Numbered from the stretch's first letter, positions 7,854-19,400 are shown. The stretch: 34,192 nucleotides of DNA from Helicobacter suis (GCF_902196125.1 NZ_CABIKG010000017.1:1-34192); one strand, 5' to 3'. Made by a program: numbers and translations. The notes: generated from the letters alone by a model not told the origin.

Positions 7854-8090
7854 ATGGATAACAACCCTAGCATAGCAAACCAAGCCATAGATGCACAAGC
7901 GCTCTTAAAGCGCATGGATGCCTTGAGCTTTATAGATCAAAGAGAAAAGAAATTGCGCCAACAGATAGAAAAATTGAATGCCAAAATCCAGAGCACCACT
8001 CTAGCCTATGAAAGAGAACACCACAAACAACTGCTCAAGGCTAAGGAATTGTGCGATGAACTAGAAAGCTTGCAGAAGAAAAGGACTTAG
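7854..8090 (+). CDS. Small coiled-coil protein upstream of virB11
   Basis: The 78-residue product is almost entirely helical and heptad-like (REKKLRQQIEKLNAKIQSTT, KQLLKAKELCDELESLQKKR), with no signal peptide. AAGGA precedes the ATG. The stop abuts the virB11 ATG with no gap, so the two are probably co-translated. It may be a cytoplasmic partner of the VirB11 ATPase, but this is inference from position only. A nine-codon ORF with a good GAGGGG site lies just upstream (7815-7844). Confidence 0.65.
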   Translation: MDNNPSIANQAIDAQALLKRMDALSFIDQREKKLRQQIEKLNAKIQSTTLAYEREHHKQLLKAKELCDELESLQKKRT

Positions 8091-9041
8091 ATGTTAGATT
8101 TAAGCCCGCTTGCTAAATACAGAAACCTGAAAGCCTGCATTGAGAGCTTTTTACCCTACCTAGAAAGTGGCATTACAGAACTCATTTGCAATACAGAAAA
8201 AGAGCTGTGGCTCTATAGAGTAGATGGCATGCGTGAAAAAATCAAGGATGAGAGTTTCACTAAAGACTTTCTGATTAGATTTGCAGAGCAACTAGCCAGC
8301 TACAGAGATTTGTTTTTCAACCACTCCTATCCCACGCTTAACACCTCTATTCCTTTCACGCGTTACCGCGTGAGTGTGAGTCATTTCAGCATCGCTGCAG
8401 ACGATCAACCATCGCTTAATATCCGTGTACCTAGCAATAGAAAGTTTGCTTTAGAGGAGTTTTCTCTTAGGGAAAACAAATTCACTTACGATGATCTTAA
8501 AAACATCACCCTAGAAGGGCATAACATGCTCATTAGTGGAGGCACAGGCTCTGGCAAGACAAGCTTTTTAAATGCTCTGATAGATTGTATCCCCAAAGAA
8601 ACTAGAATTTTAAGCATAGAGGATAGCCAAGAATTAGACTTGAGGGCTTTTGAAAACCATAAGTCTTTGTTAGTGGGCAAGAATGAGGGAGCAAACTTCA
8701 CCTATGAAAATGCCCTGAATATGGCAATGCGCATGAGTCCAGATAGATTGATGGTAGGCGAGATTGATACGCGCAATGCTTTGTTGTTTTTAAGATTTGG
8801 TAACACCGGACATAAGGGCATGGTCTCTACCTTGCATGCTAATAGTGTGCACCAAGTCATAGAAGCCATTGCGCTTAATTTGCGGATGAATCGCGTGGAC
8901 ATGGATTTACAAGTGGTGCGCGATTTTTTCAAAAGCGCTATTGATGTGGTGGTGCAGATTCACTACGATAGAACTACTAACACAAGATACATCCAAGAAG
9001 TGGTGTGGACAAGCGATTTAGACAATCTCAAGGATGTTTGA
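8091..9041 (+). CDS. virB11: VirB11-type secretion ATPase
   Basis: This 316-residue hexameric ATPase would act at the inner face of the T4SS, switching between pilus assembly and substrate transfer. The Walker A motif is GGTGSGKT (150-157). SIEDSQELDL (about 175-184) is the Asp box, MVGEI (221-225) the Walker B and STLHANS (about 246-252) the His box. The N-terminal domain has the expected size. The stop overlaps the next gene as ATGA. All catalytic motifs look intact, in contrast to virD4 and virB10. Confidence 0.92.
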   Translation: MLDLSPLAKYRNLKACIESFLPYLESGITELICNTEKELWLYRVDGMREKIKDESFTKDFLIRFAEQLASYRDLFFNHSYPTLNTSIPFTRYRVSVSHFSIAADDQPSLNIRVPSNRKFALEEFSLRENKFTYDDLKNITLEGHNMLISGGTGSGKTSFLNALIDCIPKETRILSIEDSQELDLRAFENHKSLLVGKNEGANFTYENALNMAMRMSPDRLMVGEIDTRNALLFLRFGNTGHKGMVSTLHANSVHQVIEAIALNLRMNRVDMDLQVVRDFFKSAIDVVVQIHYDRTTNTRYIQEVVWTSDLDNLKDV

Positions 9042-9428
9042 TGAAAAAGAGCAAAAGAATCACCGGACTTAGAATCCAGTGCTATGTAGGAGAAAAGGCC
9101 AAAACCATTCTACAAGAACAGATGCTCAAACACCAGAATATAAGCCTAACAGCTCTCATAGAAAGATTGATTTTAAATTCAAATCCCAGGTCTTATCGCA
9201 CACCCCCAAAGCCCATTAGAACCTACTTTGAAAGTATTTTTAAAGTTATTGAACTCAACCAGCACTTGTATGTGCAGATGAATGCCAATGCTTCTAATTT
9301 GAATCAAATGATGCACCATGCCAACATTGCTACTAAAAAGAACACATCGCTAGAGCCCCGCTTTTGGAATCAGGCTTTCACTCTAATAGAAAAGATAGAT
9401 GAGAACATTTGGCATTTAAGAAAATTAC

Positions 9429-9607
9429 CAATTGCGCCGTAAAGCCCCTAGCTTCAGCTATGGGGATATAAGGCGTTTTTTTTGTGTTATAATGTCCGTC
9501 ATAGAGTTGGGGCATCAACTCTTGGAGTAGAGGCTGTAAGACCCGTCTAGCGGGCAGGTTTTGATGATCCCAGAATCCCCTAGCTTTAGCTATGGGGAGT
9601 ATGTCAA
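9429..9607 (+). mobile_element. Miniature ISHp608-like element, copy 3 (179 bp)
   Basis: TTAC is at 9425-9428, AAAG at 9441-9444, GAAT at 9573-9576 and the TCAA end at 9604-9607. It differs from copy 1 at only one position that I can find by eye (C551 in copy 1 is T9560 here). That change keeps the RNA stem paired as G-U. Such identity implies recent transposition or gene conversion between copies 1 and 3. Confidence 0.9.
9488..9493 (+). promoter_or_regulatory. TATAAT box inside element copy 3
   Basis: This is the same -10 hexamer as in copy 1, pointing toward the 3' half of the mobC-like gene and virD4. It may supply new transcription to virD4 and the genes below. Confidence 0.55.
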
Positions 9608-9623
9608 TCTTAGAACTCTTGTA
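9500..9623 (+). ncRNA. Candidate omega-RNA-like transcript of element copy 3
   Basis: It has the same three-stem layout as copy 1. The one substitution changes GGTCTT to GGTTTT, replacing a G-C with a G-U pair and leaving the stem intact. The presumed guide is 9608-9623 (TCTTAGAACTCTTGTA), in the mobC-like gene. This is inference. Confidence 0.35.
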
Positions 9624-9757
9624 TCAAATCTATACAGACATTGAAGAGAGAGAAAAAGCCAGTGCTCTTAAAAGAGCCCTTAGAGGCTATCAGACTAAGC
9701 ACTCTTGCTCTCTTACTACAAATAAGAAGCCATCAGAAGTAACAATTCATCGCTTGG

Positions 9758-11583
9758 ATGGGCTTGTTATTAAGCGTGCTAGGCATACCGGTATTTTTCA
9801 TTCTAGCTAATTGGTATGCCTTTGAGGGCTTGCACAGCTTTCAAGAGGCTTATATCTTTTCACATTCTATCATCCTAGGTTTGCAACAAGGCGCAAGTGT
9901 GCTAGATTTAAAATTTGAAGTCTATTGCACCGCCCTTTTGGCTCTCACACCCCTAATAGCCACTCTCTACTTGCTCCTCCCCAAAACCGCACAAAAGACC
10001 CATGGCTATGCTAAATGGGCAGGAGTGAAAGACATTGAGTGTTTTAAAATCTACTCTAAAGAAGGCTTCTTTAAAACCATCCACCCTTTAGGTGTGTGCT
10101 TTAACAAGGGTTTTATTTTGGGTAAGTTTGGTTTTCCCTTTAGCAAGAATGTTTGCTATGACAAGCCTTTAGGCGCATTGTTGCCCCACCGGGTGCGGGC
10201 AAGAGTGCAGCAATAGCCATCCCTAATCTTTTAAGCCTGCCCACCTCTTGCATTGTTACAGACATTAAGGGCGAGCTTTGCTCTGTGAGTGCAGGCTATA
10301 GACAACAGGCTTTGCACAATGAGATTTTCATCTTTAATCCATTTGGAGAGGACAACACTTGCTTTTTCAACCCCTTTGATAAGCGCTTGATAGAACCGAT
10401 GAATTTTGATGCTAAGTTAAGATTGGTACAAGAAGTGGCTAATAATATCTTTATCCAAGAGGACAAACAAGAGGATCACTGGGTGGCTAAGGCTAGGGAA
10501 TTATTCTCTTTCTATGCGCTCTATGATGTTTGCACTAAGAACCAATCAAACTTCTATGACATTGCCATGGGTCCTAATCAAGATTTTGTGGCTTTAATCC
10601 ATCCTCAAAGCAAGTATTACAAGATACTTTACCAGCCCGATCAGAATGGTAATTTGGTGCAAAATCCCAATGCCAATCCCGCCCAGCTCTTTTATCTGCA
10701 AGTGAGCGATCAAAAATACATAGATGTGAACGATCCTAGAAACTACGATCCTAATGAACCTGAGCCAGAGCATCGCTCAGAGGGCACGCTAGATGAGATT
10801 ATTAGAAATGATGCACGCGGCTGGGCAAATGCAGCAGAAGAGGAATTTGCTAGCATCAAGTCTACCTTTAATCGCTTTGTAAGCGTGTTTAAAAGCCCAC
10901 AAGTCAAAGAAGCCACTTCTAAGATGAGCTTTGAGTATGCAGATTTTAGAAAGAAAAACATCACGCTTTATATCAAAATTGCCCAAACAGACATCACCAC
11001 TCTAGCTCCCCTTATTAGAACGCTATTAGAGAGCATTGCTAAAAACTTATTATTAGAGGAGAGCAAAAAGCCCAGTGAGCGCATTTACTTTATCTTAGAT
11101 GAGTTTGTGCGCTTTGGCAAACTGCCCTTTCTCTTAGAAATGCCTGCGCTGTGCAGGAGTTACAATGTTGTCCCCTTATTCATCACGCAAGATTATGCGA
11201 TGATTAGAAAATACTATAGCGATGATGAGCTCAAGGTGTTAAAGGGTGTGGTGCATTACAACATTGTTTTTAAGATGAATAGTGCTGAGGATGCAGAGAT
11301 TATCTCTAAGGAGGTGGGGCAGTTTACACGCTTGAGCAAAAACACCTCCACAGAGAAGGGCCAACTAGTCTTTGGAGGCACAAGCTCTTATTCTTTAGAA
11401 GGTAAAGAATTGCTAACTCCCCAAGACATTTTAAACATTCCTGATGATGAAGTGATCATCATGGTTACAGGTAAAAAAGCAACCCCCTTAAAGCTCAAGG
11501 CTAATTTTTATTTCAAGGATAAAGAATTATTGGGGCGAGTTGGCTGGAAACTTAAAAACACAAATCCAAACTTAGGAGATTAA
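9758..11583 (+). pseudogene. virD4: virD4-like coupling protein gene with a frameshift before Walker A
   Basis: The first frame, from ATG 9758, encodes two membrane segments (VLGIPVFFILANWYAF; ALLALTPLIATLYLLLP) and HGYAKWAGVKDIECF. It then fails after KPLGA near 10175, ending at 10216. The other frame resumes at ATTGTTGCC (10177) as IVAPPGAGKSAAIAIPN, which contains Walker A, and continues to the stop at 11583. Walker B is YFILDEFVRFGKLP, followed by FITQDY. One missing base, about 10172-10177, explains the split. VirD4 (TraG family) recruits the relaxase-DNA complex and protein substrates to the channel. The site is not a homopolymer, so slippage or programmed frameshifting is unlikely; true decay or a base-calling error are the options. 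Confidence 0.85.
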
Positions 11584-11584
11584 G

Positions 11585-13402
11585 ATGTGGAAAGACATGT
11601 CCTTTACGCAACGCAAAGACGCCTTCACACACTTCAAGGCCCAAGAATTACAAAAACATTTAACAAACAAAAATATCCGCCTAGATCAGGCTCAGAGCCT
11701 AGAGAAAGCCTACAACCCTAGCACGGGCAATTTTTATACGGACTTGCACGCTTTAGCCCTAGATGCCAAGATGTTAGAGTGTGGATATAGCAAAAACCAA
11801 TGGGTTTCTTTGAGTAGAGCAAAACTACTAGGTGCAGACCCCAAAGAGCTTGCCTATATCAAGGCAAACACCAGAAACAAACAAAACCCACAAGGTAGTG
11901 TAGAAAAAGTTAGTATCTCTTACTTGCAAACTAAAGATACGCGGGGCAATGTTTTAGCAGAGCCCATTTTCAACACTACAGACCTCTATAATGTAGAAGT
12001 GTTCCAAACCTTAGACACCAGTCTTTTCAAAGAGCCAAACCCCCAGAGTTTGCACAGACAAGAGCACAGCGCACAGGTGCGCCTTGTTGATTTACAAAAT
12101 ATTCTTAGTTCTGAGCACTATCTACAGCTACAAGAATACATGCAGGCTAGATTTTCTGCAATAGAGCAAGAGAACACAGAACACATTTCTGAAACAAGCG
12201 ATCTACAAACTCAAGTGGATATTTTAAAAGCAGAGGTGCAAAGATTACAAGCAGAGCACAAGGAGGATTTAAAAAGGCATGCCCAAGAATTAGAGGTGTT
12301 AAAGACACAAAATACAGCAATTTTAGAGCAGTTAAATCAGTTAGTGGCACAATTTGCATCTCTCACACAACAAGAGCGCATAGCTACTATCCAAGCACCA
12401 CAAGAACCCATCACTGCAGAGCAACCAGATCGCATGGATAATAGCACGCTTGAAAATACAATACAAAAAAATACAACAGCAAAAAATATAACAACAGAAA
12501 ATACCATACAAGAGAATACAATAAAAGACAACACTGAAACACACAATACCATACAAGATAATATAGAACAAGATAATACTGCAACCGCTACAGAGGATAC
12601 CACCCCAACACCTCCTAAGAAGCCCTTAGAACACAGCACTACAACTATAAAGAAGAGTCAGGAACAAGAGACTCATAAGGACTTTTGGACATGGCAAGAG
12701 CTTTTTGAAGAGATAGCAGCAGAGAGCCGTTATTCTTACAATAAAGAAAAGATGGCTACTTTGTATGGGGAGTATTTTTCAAAGTATTTTGCTTTTGATA
12801 ACTCCAATGATTTCTTCAAGGGAAATAAGGAGAGACAAAAAGAAGTTCTAACAAACAGGCTCAAGGAGTTTTACTTTAACAACCCTTACTACCTACCAGT
12901 TTATACAATCCCTGAAAAATTAGAGGCTATCTGTGTGTCTTTAGAGCAGGGAAAATCCTATCTTGAGGATGCGCATTTAAGAGGGCAACTCTTAGAGGTG
13001 TATAAGCGCCATTACTATGAAGTTGATCGTGTAGGAAAAGAGGCTATTAGTCCTATCACACACCCTGAGCTTTATACACCTATGCAGAGAGTAGGGAGTA
13101 TTTTAGCTCAAATTTTTGAAGAAAACAGAGAGGAAGTTTTTATTCCTAATAGTGTTGCTAGAGGGGCTTTGCCCCTTGATGAATTAAATGAGCATCTAAT
13201 AAAAGGTTTGAGGATAGCTAGTATGCTTTATGAGCGTGATGCTTATGGTGATTATTCCCCTTTCACGCCCCAGCCCTTTGCTTTTGATATTGATTTGCAA
13301 GCAGCCATCATGGCAGATTCTAAACCATTAGAAGTTCTAGCACAAGAATTATCTTTAGAGGATTTAGCCCAATGGACATACAGCCATGTTATACAAGATT
13401 AG
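11585..13402 (+). CDS. ArdC N-terminal-domain protein, probable front part of the methylase-helicase
   Basis: The 605-residue product begins with an ArdC-like N-terminal domain (YNPSTGNFYTDLHALALDAK, WVSLSRAKLLGADPKEL, QNPQGSVEKVSISYLQ; residues about 10-165). This domain binds single-stranded DNA and is common on conjugative elements. A coiled coil (about 200-270) and an Asn/Thr/Gln repeat linker (NTIQENTIKDNTETHN) follow. The C-terminal region is globular and unassigned (FWTWQELFEEIAAESRYSYN onward). The stop TAG (13400-13402) lies in the same frame as the next, giant ORF. It starts one base after virD4. A paralogous ArdC domain is encoded at 27759-28886. Confidence 0.75.
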   Translation: MWKDMSFTQRKDAFTHFKAQELQKHLTNKNIRLDQAQSLEKAYNPSTGNFYTDLHALALDAKMLECGYSKNQWVSLSRAKLLGADPKELAYIKANTRNKQNPQGSVEKVSISYLQTKDTRGNVLAEPIFNTTDLYNVEVFQTLDTSLFKEPNPQSLHRQEHSAQVRLVDLQNILSSEHYLQLQEYMQARFSAIEQENTEHISETSDLQTQVDILKAEVQRLQAEHKEDLKRHAQELEVLKTQNTAILEQLNQLVAQFASLTQQERIATIQAPQEPITAEQPDRMDNSTLENTIQKNTTAKNITTENTIQENTIKDNTETHNTIQDNIEQDNTATATEDTTPTPPKKPLEHSTTTIKKSQEQETHKDFWTWQELFEEIAAESRYSYNKEKMATLYGEYFSKYFAFDNSNDFFKGNKERQKEVLTNRLKEFYFNNPYYLPVYTIPEKLEAICVSLEQGKSYLEDAHLRGQLLEVYKRHYYEVDRVGKEAISPITHPELYTPMQRVGSILAQIFEENREEVFIPNSVARGALPLDELNEHLIKGLRIASMLYERDAYGDYSPFTPQPFAFDIDLQAAIMADSKPLEVLAQELSLEDLAQWTYSHVIQD

Positions 13403-13429
13403 CTCGATCATGTCTATAAACAGGTAGAA

Positions 13430-16400
13430 TTGGTAAATAATGAGCCTGTTATAAGCTTAGAGCCCACAAAATCTACATCACTAGGAGAAGACAATAAAAG
13501 AAGCGAGTATAGAGGAGTTTATGCAGGGGGTGCAGAAAGCCATAATAATGAACAAGGAGCACAAGCAGTGGTGGGAGAAACTAGCTCAAGAGCTAAGCCC
13601 ACAGCAGAGGGGTTATTTCCTCAGTCTAGGGGAGGAGGGAATGAGCAACAGCGCGCAACATTACGATCTAGATCATCTGAAGTGGAGCATCAAAATCGGC
13701 TTAGAGAGGGTGATAAAGCGCGAGCAGGAGGAGAAAAGCAAAGCAGAGCAGGAACGCGCAGATCTTTTGCTTTATCAGGAGGCAATCAAGAAGGGAATTT
13801 ATCCACTAGAGCGCATGCACATCCACCCACTAGAGTTCAAGAAATTGCAAGAGAAGATAAAAGAACACAATTTAGAGCGCTGGGAACAACTAATGTGGCT
13901 ATACAATCACGAGAAGCTGGAGGGCTACGAATTTCTAATTCTGGATCGCTGGAGAGCGTGGTTTCCCAACATGATCTATCATCTGCACATGGACATTCTA
14001 TTTTCCATAATGATCGAGCAAACAAGGATAGAGTTAGCGATTCTAGATCGGACTCAAGCACAGATTCAGCGCGCAATGGGGATAACAGACATGGAGATAC
14101 TCCAAGAAGCACAGATTCATCTCTATCATTATTTGATCATAGAGCCTCCCAGCAAGGGGAGAAATTACAAGGAGTGTTTAAAGAAGGACAAGGAGTTAAT
14201 GAAACACGCCAACATGAGTTTAGAGGAGCTAATAGGCTAGATCAAGAGGCTTTTAAAACAGATAGCCTTAAAACTCCCAAGTTAGCAGAGAATAGCACTT
14301 ATACACAAGAAATAGACAATTCTAAGACTGATTTTAAAACCCAAGAAGAACACACCCCCACTACGCCTAAAAGGCGCTATGAAGCCAATATAGCAGCTAT
14401 TCAGCTTGTAGAGCAGCTAGAGCAAGAACAAAGAGAAGCCACCTTAGAGGAGCAAAAAATCCTAAGCGCTTATAGCGGTTGGGGCTCTATGGGAGATTTC
14501 TTTGATTCTAGCCAGAATCAAGAGTTTTTAGAGCTCCTAACACTTTTAAATCCCGCACAATACTACCAAGCACGCACATCTATACTAGATGCTTATTACA
14601 CCCCTAAAGTGATTGTAGATGCCATCTATGAGGGTTTGGAGCATTTTGGGTTTAATAAGGATAGCAACACTAAAGAAATCTTTGAGCCTAGTGTGGGGGT
14701 GGGAAATTTTTTAAGGTATGCGCCTGCACACACTCATTATCACTTTAGTGCCACAGAAGTAGATGATGTAAGTGTAAGAATTGCGCATAAGCTCCATCCT
14801 AACCAAAACATCAAGCACATGGGGTTTGAAAAATTTAACTTTACCCATGATTTTGATGCCTTTATTGGCAATCCTCCCTATGGTGATCATGTGATCTTTG
14901 ATCAAGATAGCACTTTAAGCGGTTCTAGCGTACACAACTACTTTATAGGTAAAGCCCTCAAACACTTAAAAGAAGATGGCATTCTAGCCTTTGTTGTCTC
15001 TAGTTTCTTCTTAGATGCCAAAGATAGCACTATGCGTGAGCACATCGCCAAGCAAGCTAGCTTCTTAGGTGCAATTAGATTACCAAATGATGTGTTTAAA
15101 GGCACAGGCACTGGAGTTACTACAGACTTAGTGTTTTTTAAAAAAGGCAAAGATACAGAGCTACACCAAGATTTTTTAGAGAGTGTGCCCTTTTATAATG
15201 CAACAGACTTTGAAACAAAACCTTTTGCTGATAGAAAAAACATTATAGATATAGTGGCTAAAGCTTTAAAGTTTGAGCCTAGCCTTAGCGTGAGTGCACC
15301 AGATGCCTATGGTTATACGCCTAAACAGTTGCAAGCCATCTATAACTTTTTAGCAGAATATAAGAATTTGCAAAGTTTTAGTATCAATACTTACTTTAAA
15401 AACCACCCTGAGCATGTCTTAGGCAATTTAGAATTGCAGTTAACTCAAAAGAAATACCAACTCACCAACACCCAAAAACCCTCTTTAAATTTAAAAGAGG
15501 CCATCTCTTCTATCATAAAGACTTTGCCCCAAGACATCTACAGGTACAGAAAAACAGAGTATCCTCAAGAGCTCTTGATCTTAGATCATTCACACCACAA
15601 ATTTACCCAATATGGCTATCAGAGTATAGAGGCGGGCAATTTCATAGAGTTTGAAGGAGAGATTTATAAGCTCAGATCAAAAGAAATAGATCGCATCCTT
15701 TTAGAGCACGCTCCCAAACTCAAAACAAAAATGCAAAAAAAGCGTATCCAAGCCTTTATTCCTCTAAGAGATGCGCTCAATGATTTACTTAAAGCCGAGC
15801 TAAATCCTTTAAGCACCAATACAGAGTTAGAAACAAAACGCACAAAGCTTAATAGTCTTTATGAGGGCTTTGTACAAAACTTTGGTTATTTGAATGAGAA
15901 CAAAAACCGCAAAGATATTAAGGAGGACTTGCATGGTTTTAAAGTCTTGGGCTTAGAAAGAGAATTTGATAAGGGCATTAATAAGGCTCAGGCTCAAGTA
16001 CAAGGCTTAGCTGTTAAAAAGCCTAGTGCTAAAAAGGCTGATATTTTTAATAAGCGCACCCTAAGCCCTAAAAAAGAATTTGTAATTAGTAGCGCTAAAG
16101 ACGCCTTACTAACAAGTGTGAGTGAAACAGGAGGGTTAGATTTAGCTTTCATGGCTAAAGTTTTTAAAGCACAGGATATAGAGATAACCCTTTCAGAGCT
16201 CTTAGAGCAAAAACTCATCTTTAAAAACCACACAGAGAGCCCTAGCTATATCTTGGCTAGTGATTATTTAAGTGGCAATGTCAAACAAAAATTACAAGAA
16301 GTGCAACAAGCTATACAAGCAGGCAAAGAGGACTTAGTAGAGAATGCAAAAGCCCTAGAGGCAGTTATTCCAGCAGATATTAAGGCTATAGATATAGCCT

Positions 16401-19400
16401 TGCATCTAGGCACGCCTTGGGTTCCTTCTAAATATTACGAACAATTTCTTTTAGAGCAAATCAAAGAGAATTACAGCCAATCAGGCAAAGAGGGGGTTTT
16501 TTATAAAGAGTATGTAGAAAAGTGCCTCTGTGTGGTTAAAAATCCTAGAGGCTTTCATGTGAATAATACAGAAGAATTAGACTTCTTAGGCATTAGAGAT
16601 AAAAATAATCCTAGCAGAATGAAAATGAGTGGGGCGCATTTATTAGAGTGCGTGTTGAACAATAGCCCTCTTGAGATCAAATACCCTGATCCTGATAAAA
16701 CAGATGCAAATGGCAAGCCTATCATGGTAATAGATGAGGAACAGAGTACCTTAGCTCAAGAAAGAGCCACACAACTTCAAGAAGCTTTTAAAGAGTGGGT
16801 TTATAGTGATTATGAGCGGCGCACACACTTAGAGCAAATCTATAATGATACTTTCAATACTGATGTGCTTAAAAGCTATGATGGATCGCATGTACACTTA
16901 GAGGGCTTTAATCAAAATATTGAACTTAGAGCACACCAAAAGAATGCCATCTTTAGAGCTATTCAAGAAAGAGTAGTTTGCTTAGATCACCAAGTGGGCG
17001 CAGGCAAGACCTTAGTTGCTATTGCAAGTTGCATGGAGCAAAAGCGCATGGGGTTAGTCAATAAAAGTTTAATTGCTGTGCCTAATCATCTTACCAAACA
17101 ATGGGCACAAGAATTTTATAGAGCCTATCCTAATGCTAATCTCTTAGTAGTAGAAGGTGAGGATTTTAATCCTAAAAACCGCGAGCAACTCTATAACCAA
17201 ATTGCTAATAATGATTATGATGCTGTGATCATCGCCCATAGCCAGCTAGAATTCTTAAAAAACCCTGAACAAGTCATTATGGATATGTGGGCTGAGGAAG
17301 AGGATGTATTGCGTAATAGCAATGAGGAGTTAAGAGCCTTAGTAAAAGAAGGTTCATTGGATAAATCAGCTGTGATGAGCGTGCGCGCTGAAGAGCAAGC
17401 TATCAAGCGCATAGCAGCTAGATACTCTAAATTGCTAGCACAAAACAAAAGCCAGATAGATATTAGCCAGATGGGCATTGATCATCTAATCATTGATGAA
17501 GCCCACTTATTTAAAAACTTAGGCTTTAGCACTAATATGCAAAAGATAGCAGGTCTTGGCAATCCACAGGGCTCTAAGCGCGCTTCTGATCTCTTGGTTA
17601 AAACCCCATATTTGCACAGCAAAAAGGCTAAGATCATGTTTTTAACAGGTACGCCTATTGCTAATAGCATTGCTGAGCTTTACCACTTACAACGCTATTT
17701 ACAACCTGATACCCTTAAAGACAAAGGTATTTTTAACTTTGATGACTGGGCACAAACCTTTGGGCAAATCTCAGCAGATTTAGAACTAGACACCAGCGCA
17801 CAGAATTATAAGGTGGTGAGCCGTTTTTCTAAGTTTAATGGGATATTAGAGCTAAGCACCATGTATAAAAGCTTTGCAGACATCATCACCAATATAGACA
17901 TCCAAAAGCTTAACCCTCACTTTGTACCACCCATAGAGGGAGGCAAACCCATTAATGTTGTTGTGCCCAGAAGTGAGGATGTGGCGCGTTTTATCGGTGT
18001 GCAAGATGAGAAGGGCAAATTTAATGAGGGCAGTATTGTAGATCGCATGGAAAAATGCAAGGGCAAAAAAGCAGAGAAAGGAGAGGATAATATTCTAGCT
18101 TGCACCATAGATGCTAGAAAGGCCGCACTAGATTATCGCCTCATTGATCCAAGTGCAGAAGTTGCAGAAGAAAACTCTAAGAGTGCAGCTATGGCTGAAC
18201 AAATCTATGAGCAATATCAGGAGAGTAGCAAAGATAAGGGCACACAATTAGTTTTTATTGGGCTATCCACTCCTAAGGTACACAGCCAAAGGGTGGTGCT
18301 AGATACTCATGTCCAAGAGAACACACAAGAGAACACACAAGATAATGTGCAAGAACTTTTAGAGAGTTTGACAGAATATAATGAGCAGGGGCAGATCACA
18401 CTTCCTAGCCAGCAGGAATTAGAGAGTGCATTAGAGGAACAAAAATCTAAAGCCCTAGATTTAGATACAGAGCTAGCTAGAAATGCGCGCTTTGATGTGT
18501 ATAGCGATGTGCTAAAAAAACTAGTTAAGCTAGGTATTCCCCAATCTGAAATTGCCTTTATCCATGATGCTAAGAGTGAAGCACAAAAGCAAGAGCTCTT
18601 TAAAAAAGTTAATGCTGGAGAGGTGCGGGTGTTGCTTGGCAGTCCTGCTAAAATGGGAGTGGGCACAAATGTACAAGAACGCTTAGTAGCAGGGCATTTT
18701 TTAGATTGTCCTTGGAGGCCTGATGAGCTCTTGCAAATGGAGGGGTGTTTGATTAGACAGGGCAATGTGCTCTTTGAAAGAAATAAAGAACACTTTACTA
18801 TCAAACTCTTTAGATACGCCACAGAACAGACCTATGATAGCCGTATGTGGCAGATTATTGAGACCAAGAGTAAAAGTTTAGAGCAATTTAGAAATGCCCA
18901 TAAATTAGGCATTAGAGAGCTAGAAGATATTAGTATGGGCAGTGCAGATGCCTCAGAGATGAAGGCTCTAGCAACGGGTAATCCCTTAATTGTACAAGAG
19001 GTAAAACTTAGACAAACACTAAAGAAAGAGGAAAATCTTTACAAGGCTTTTTTAAAAGAGCAGCACTTCAAGCAAGAAAGTTTATCAAGACATAAGAACA
19101 CACTAAAGCATGCCCAAGAACAATTAAATGTTTTAAATGCACTTTTGCAAGTTAGAGAACCTAGAAAAGAGCCTCTAAAAATTGAGCTCTATGATGGAAG
19201 TTTCCAAGAACCCAAGAGAGCTCTAGGAGCAACAATAAGCCAGACACAGGTTTTTCACCTTTTAAAATCTGATGAGTCAAGCAAACAGAATCTAGAGCGT
19301 ATAGAAACCCTTTTTAAATCTCTGGTGCAAAATGCCCTAGAGAATGAGGGCACAGAGATAGATGTGATGGGCTATAGAGGCTTACGCTTTAAGGCTATGC

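Larger units (their letters stand above)
9041..9810 (+). pseudogene. MobC-like relaxosome accessory gene split by an IS608-type element
   Basis: The first part (9041-9428) starts MKKSKRITGLRIQCYVGEKA and resembles ribbon-helix-helix mobilisation proteins. NANASNLNQMMHHAN matches the MobC motif that helps the relaxase at the transfer origin. Element copy 3 (9429-9607) interrupts it. Removal joins C9428 to T9608 in frame, giving RKLLLELLYQIYTDIEERE and continuing to the stop at 9810, about 196 residues. As it stands the frame ends at 9442 (RKLPIAP). The 3' part can be read from ATG codons inside the element (9592 or 9601). Overlap with virB11 by one base and with virD4 by 53 suggests tight coupling. 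MobC identity is moderate confidence. Confidence 0.6.

Noticed and set aside
12440-12600. Short repeats that at first look like a CRISPR or minisatellite
   Set aside because: They are imperfect codon-level repeats of Asn, Thr, Gln and Glu within an open frame. There are no regular spacers or identical repeats.
12337-12639. Open frames on the minus strand opposite the ArdC-type gene
   Set aside because: They are Val/Ser/Cys-rich mirror images of the Asn/Thr/Gln repeat linker on plus, with no ribosome binding site. The same applies at 19715-20002.
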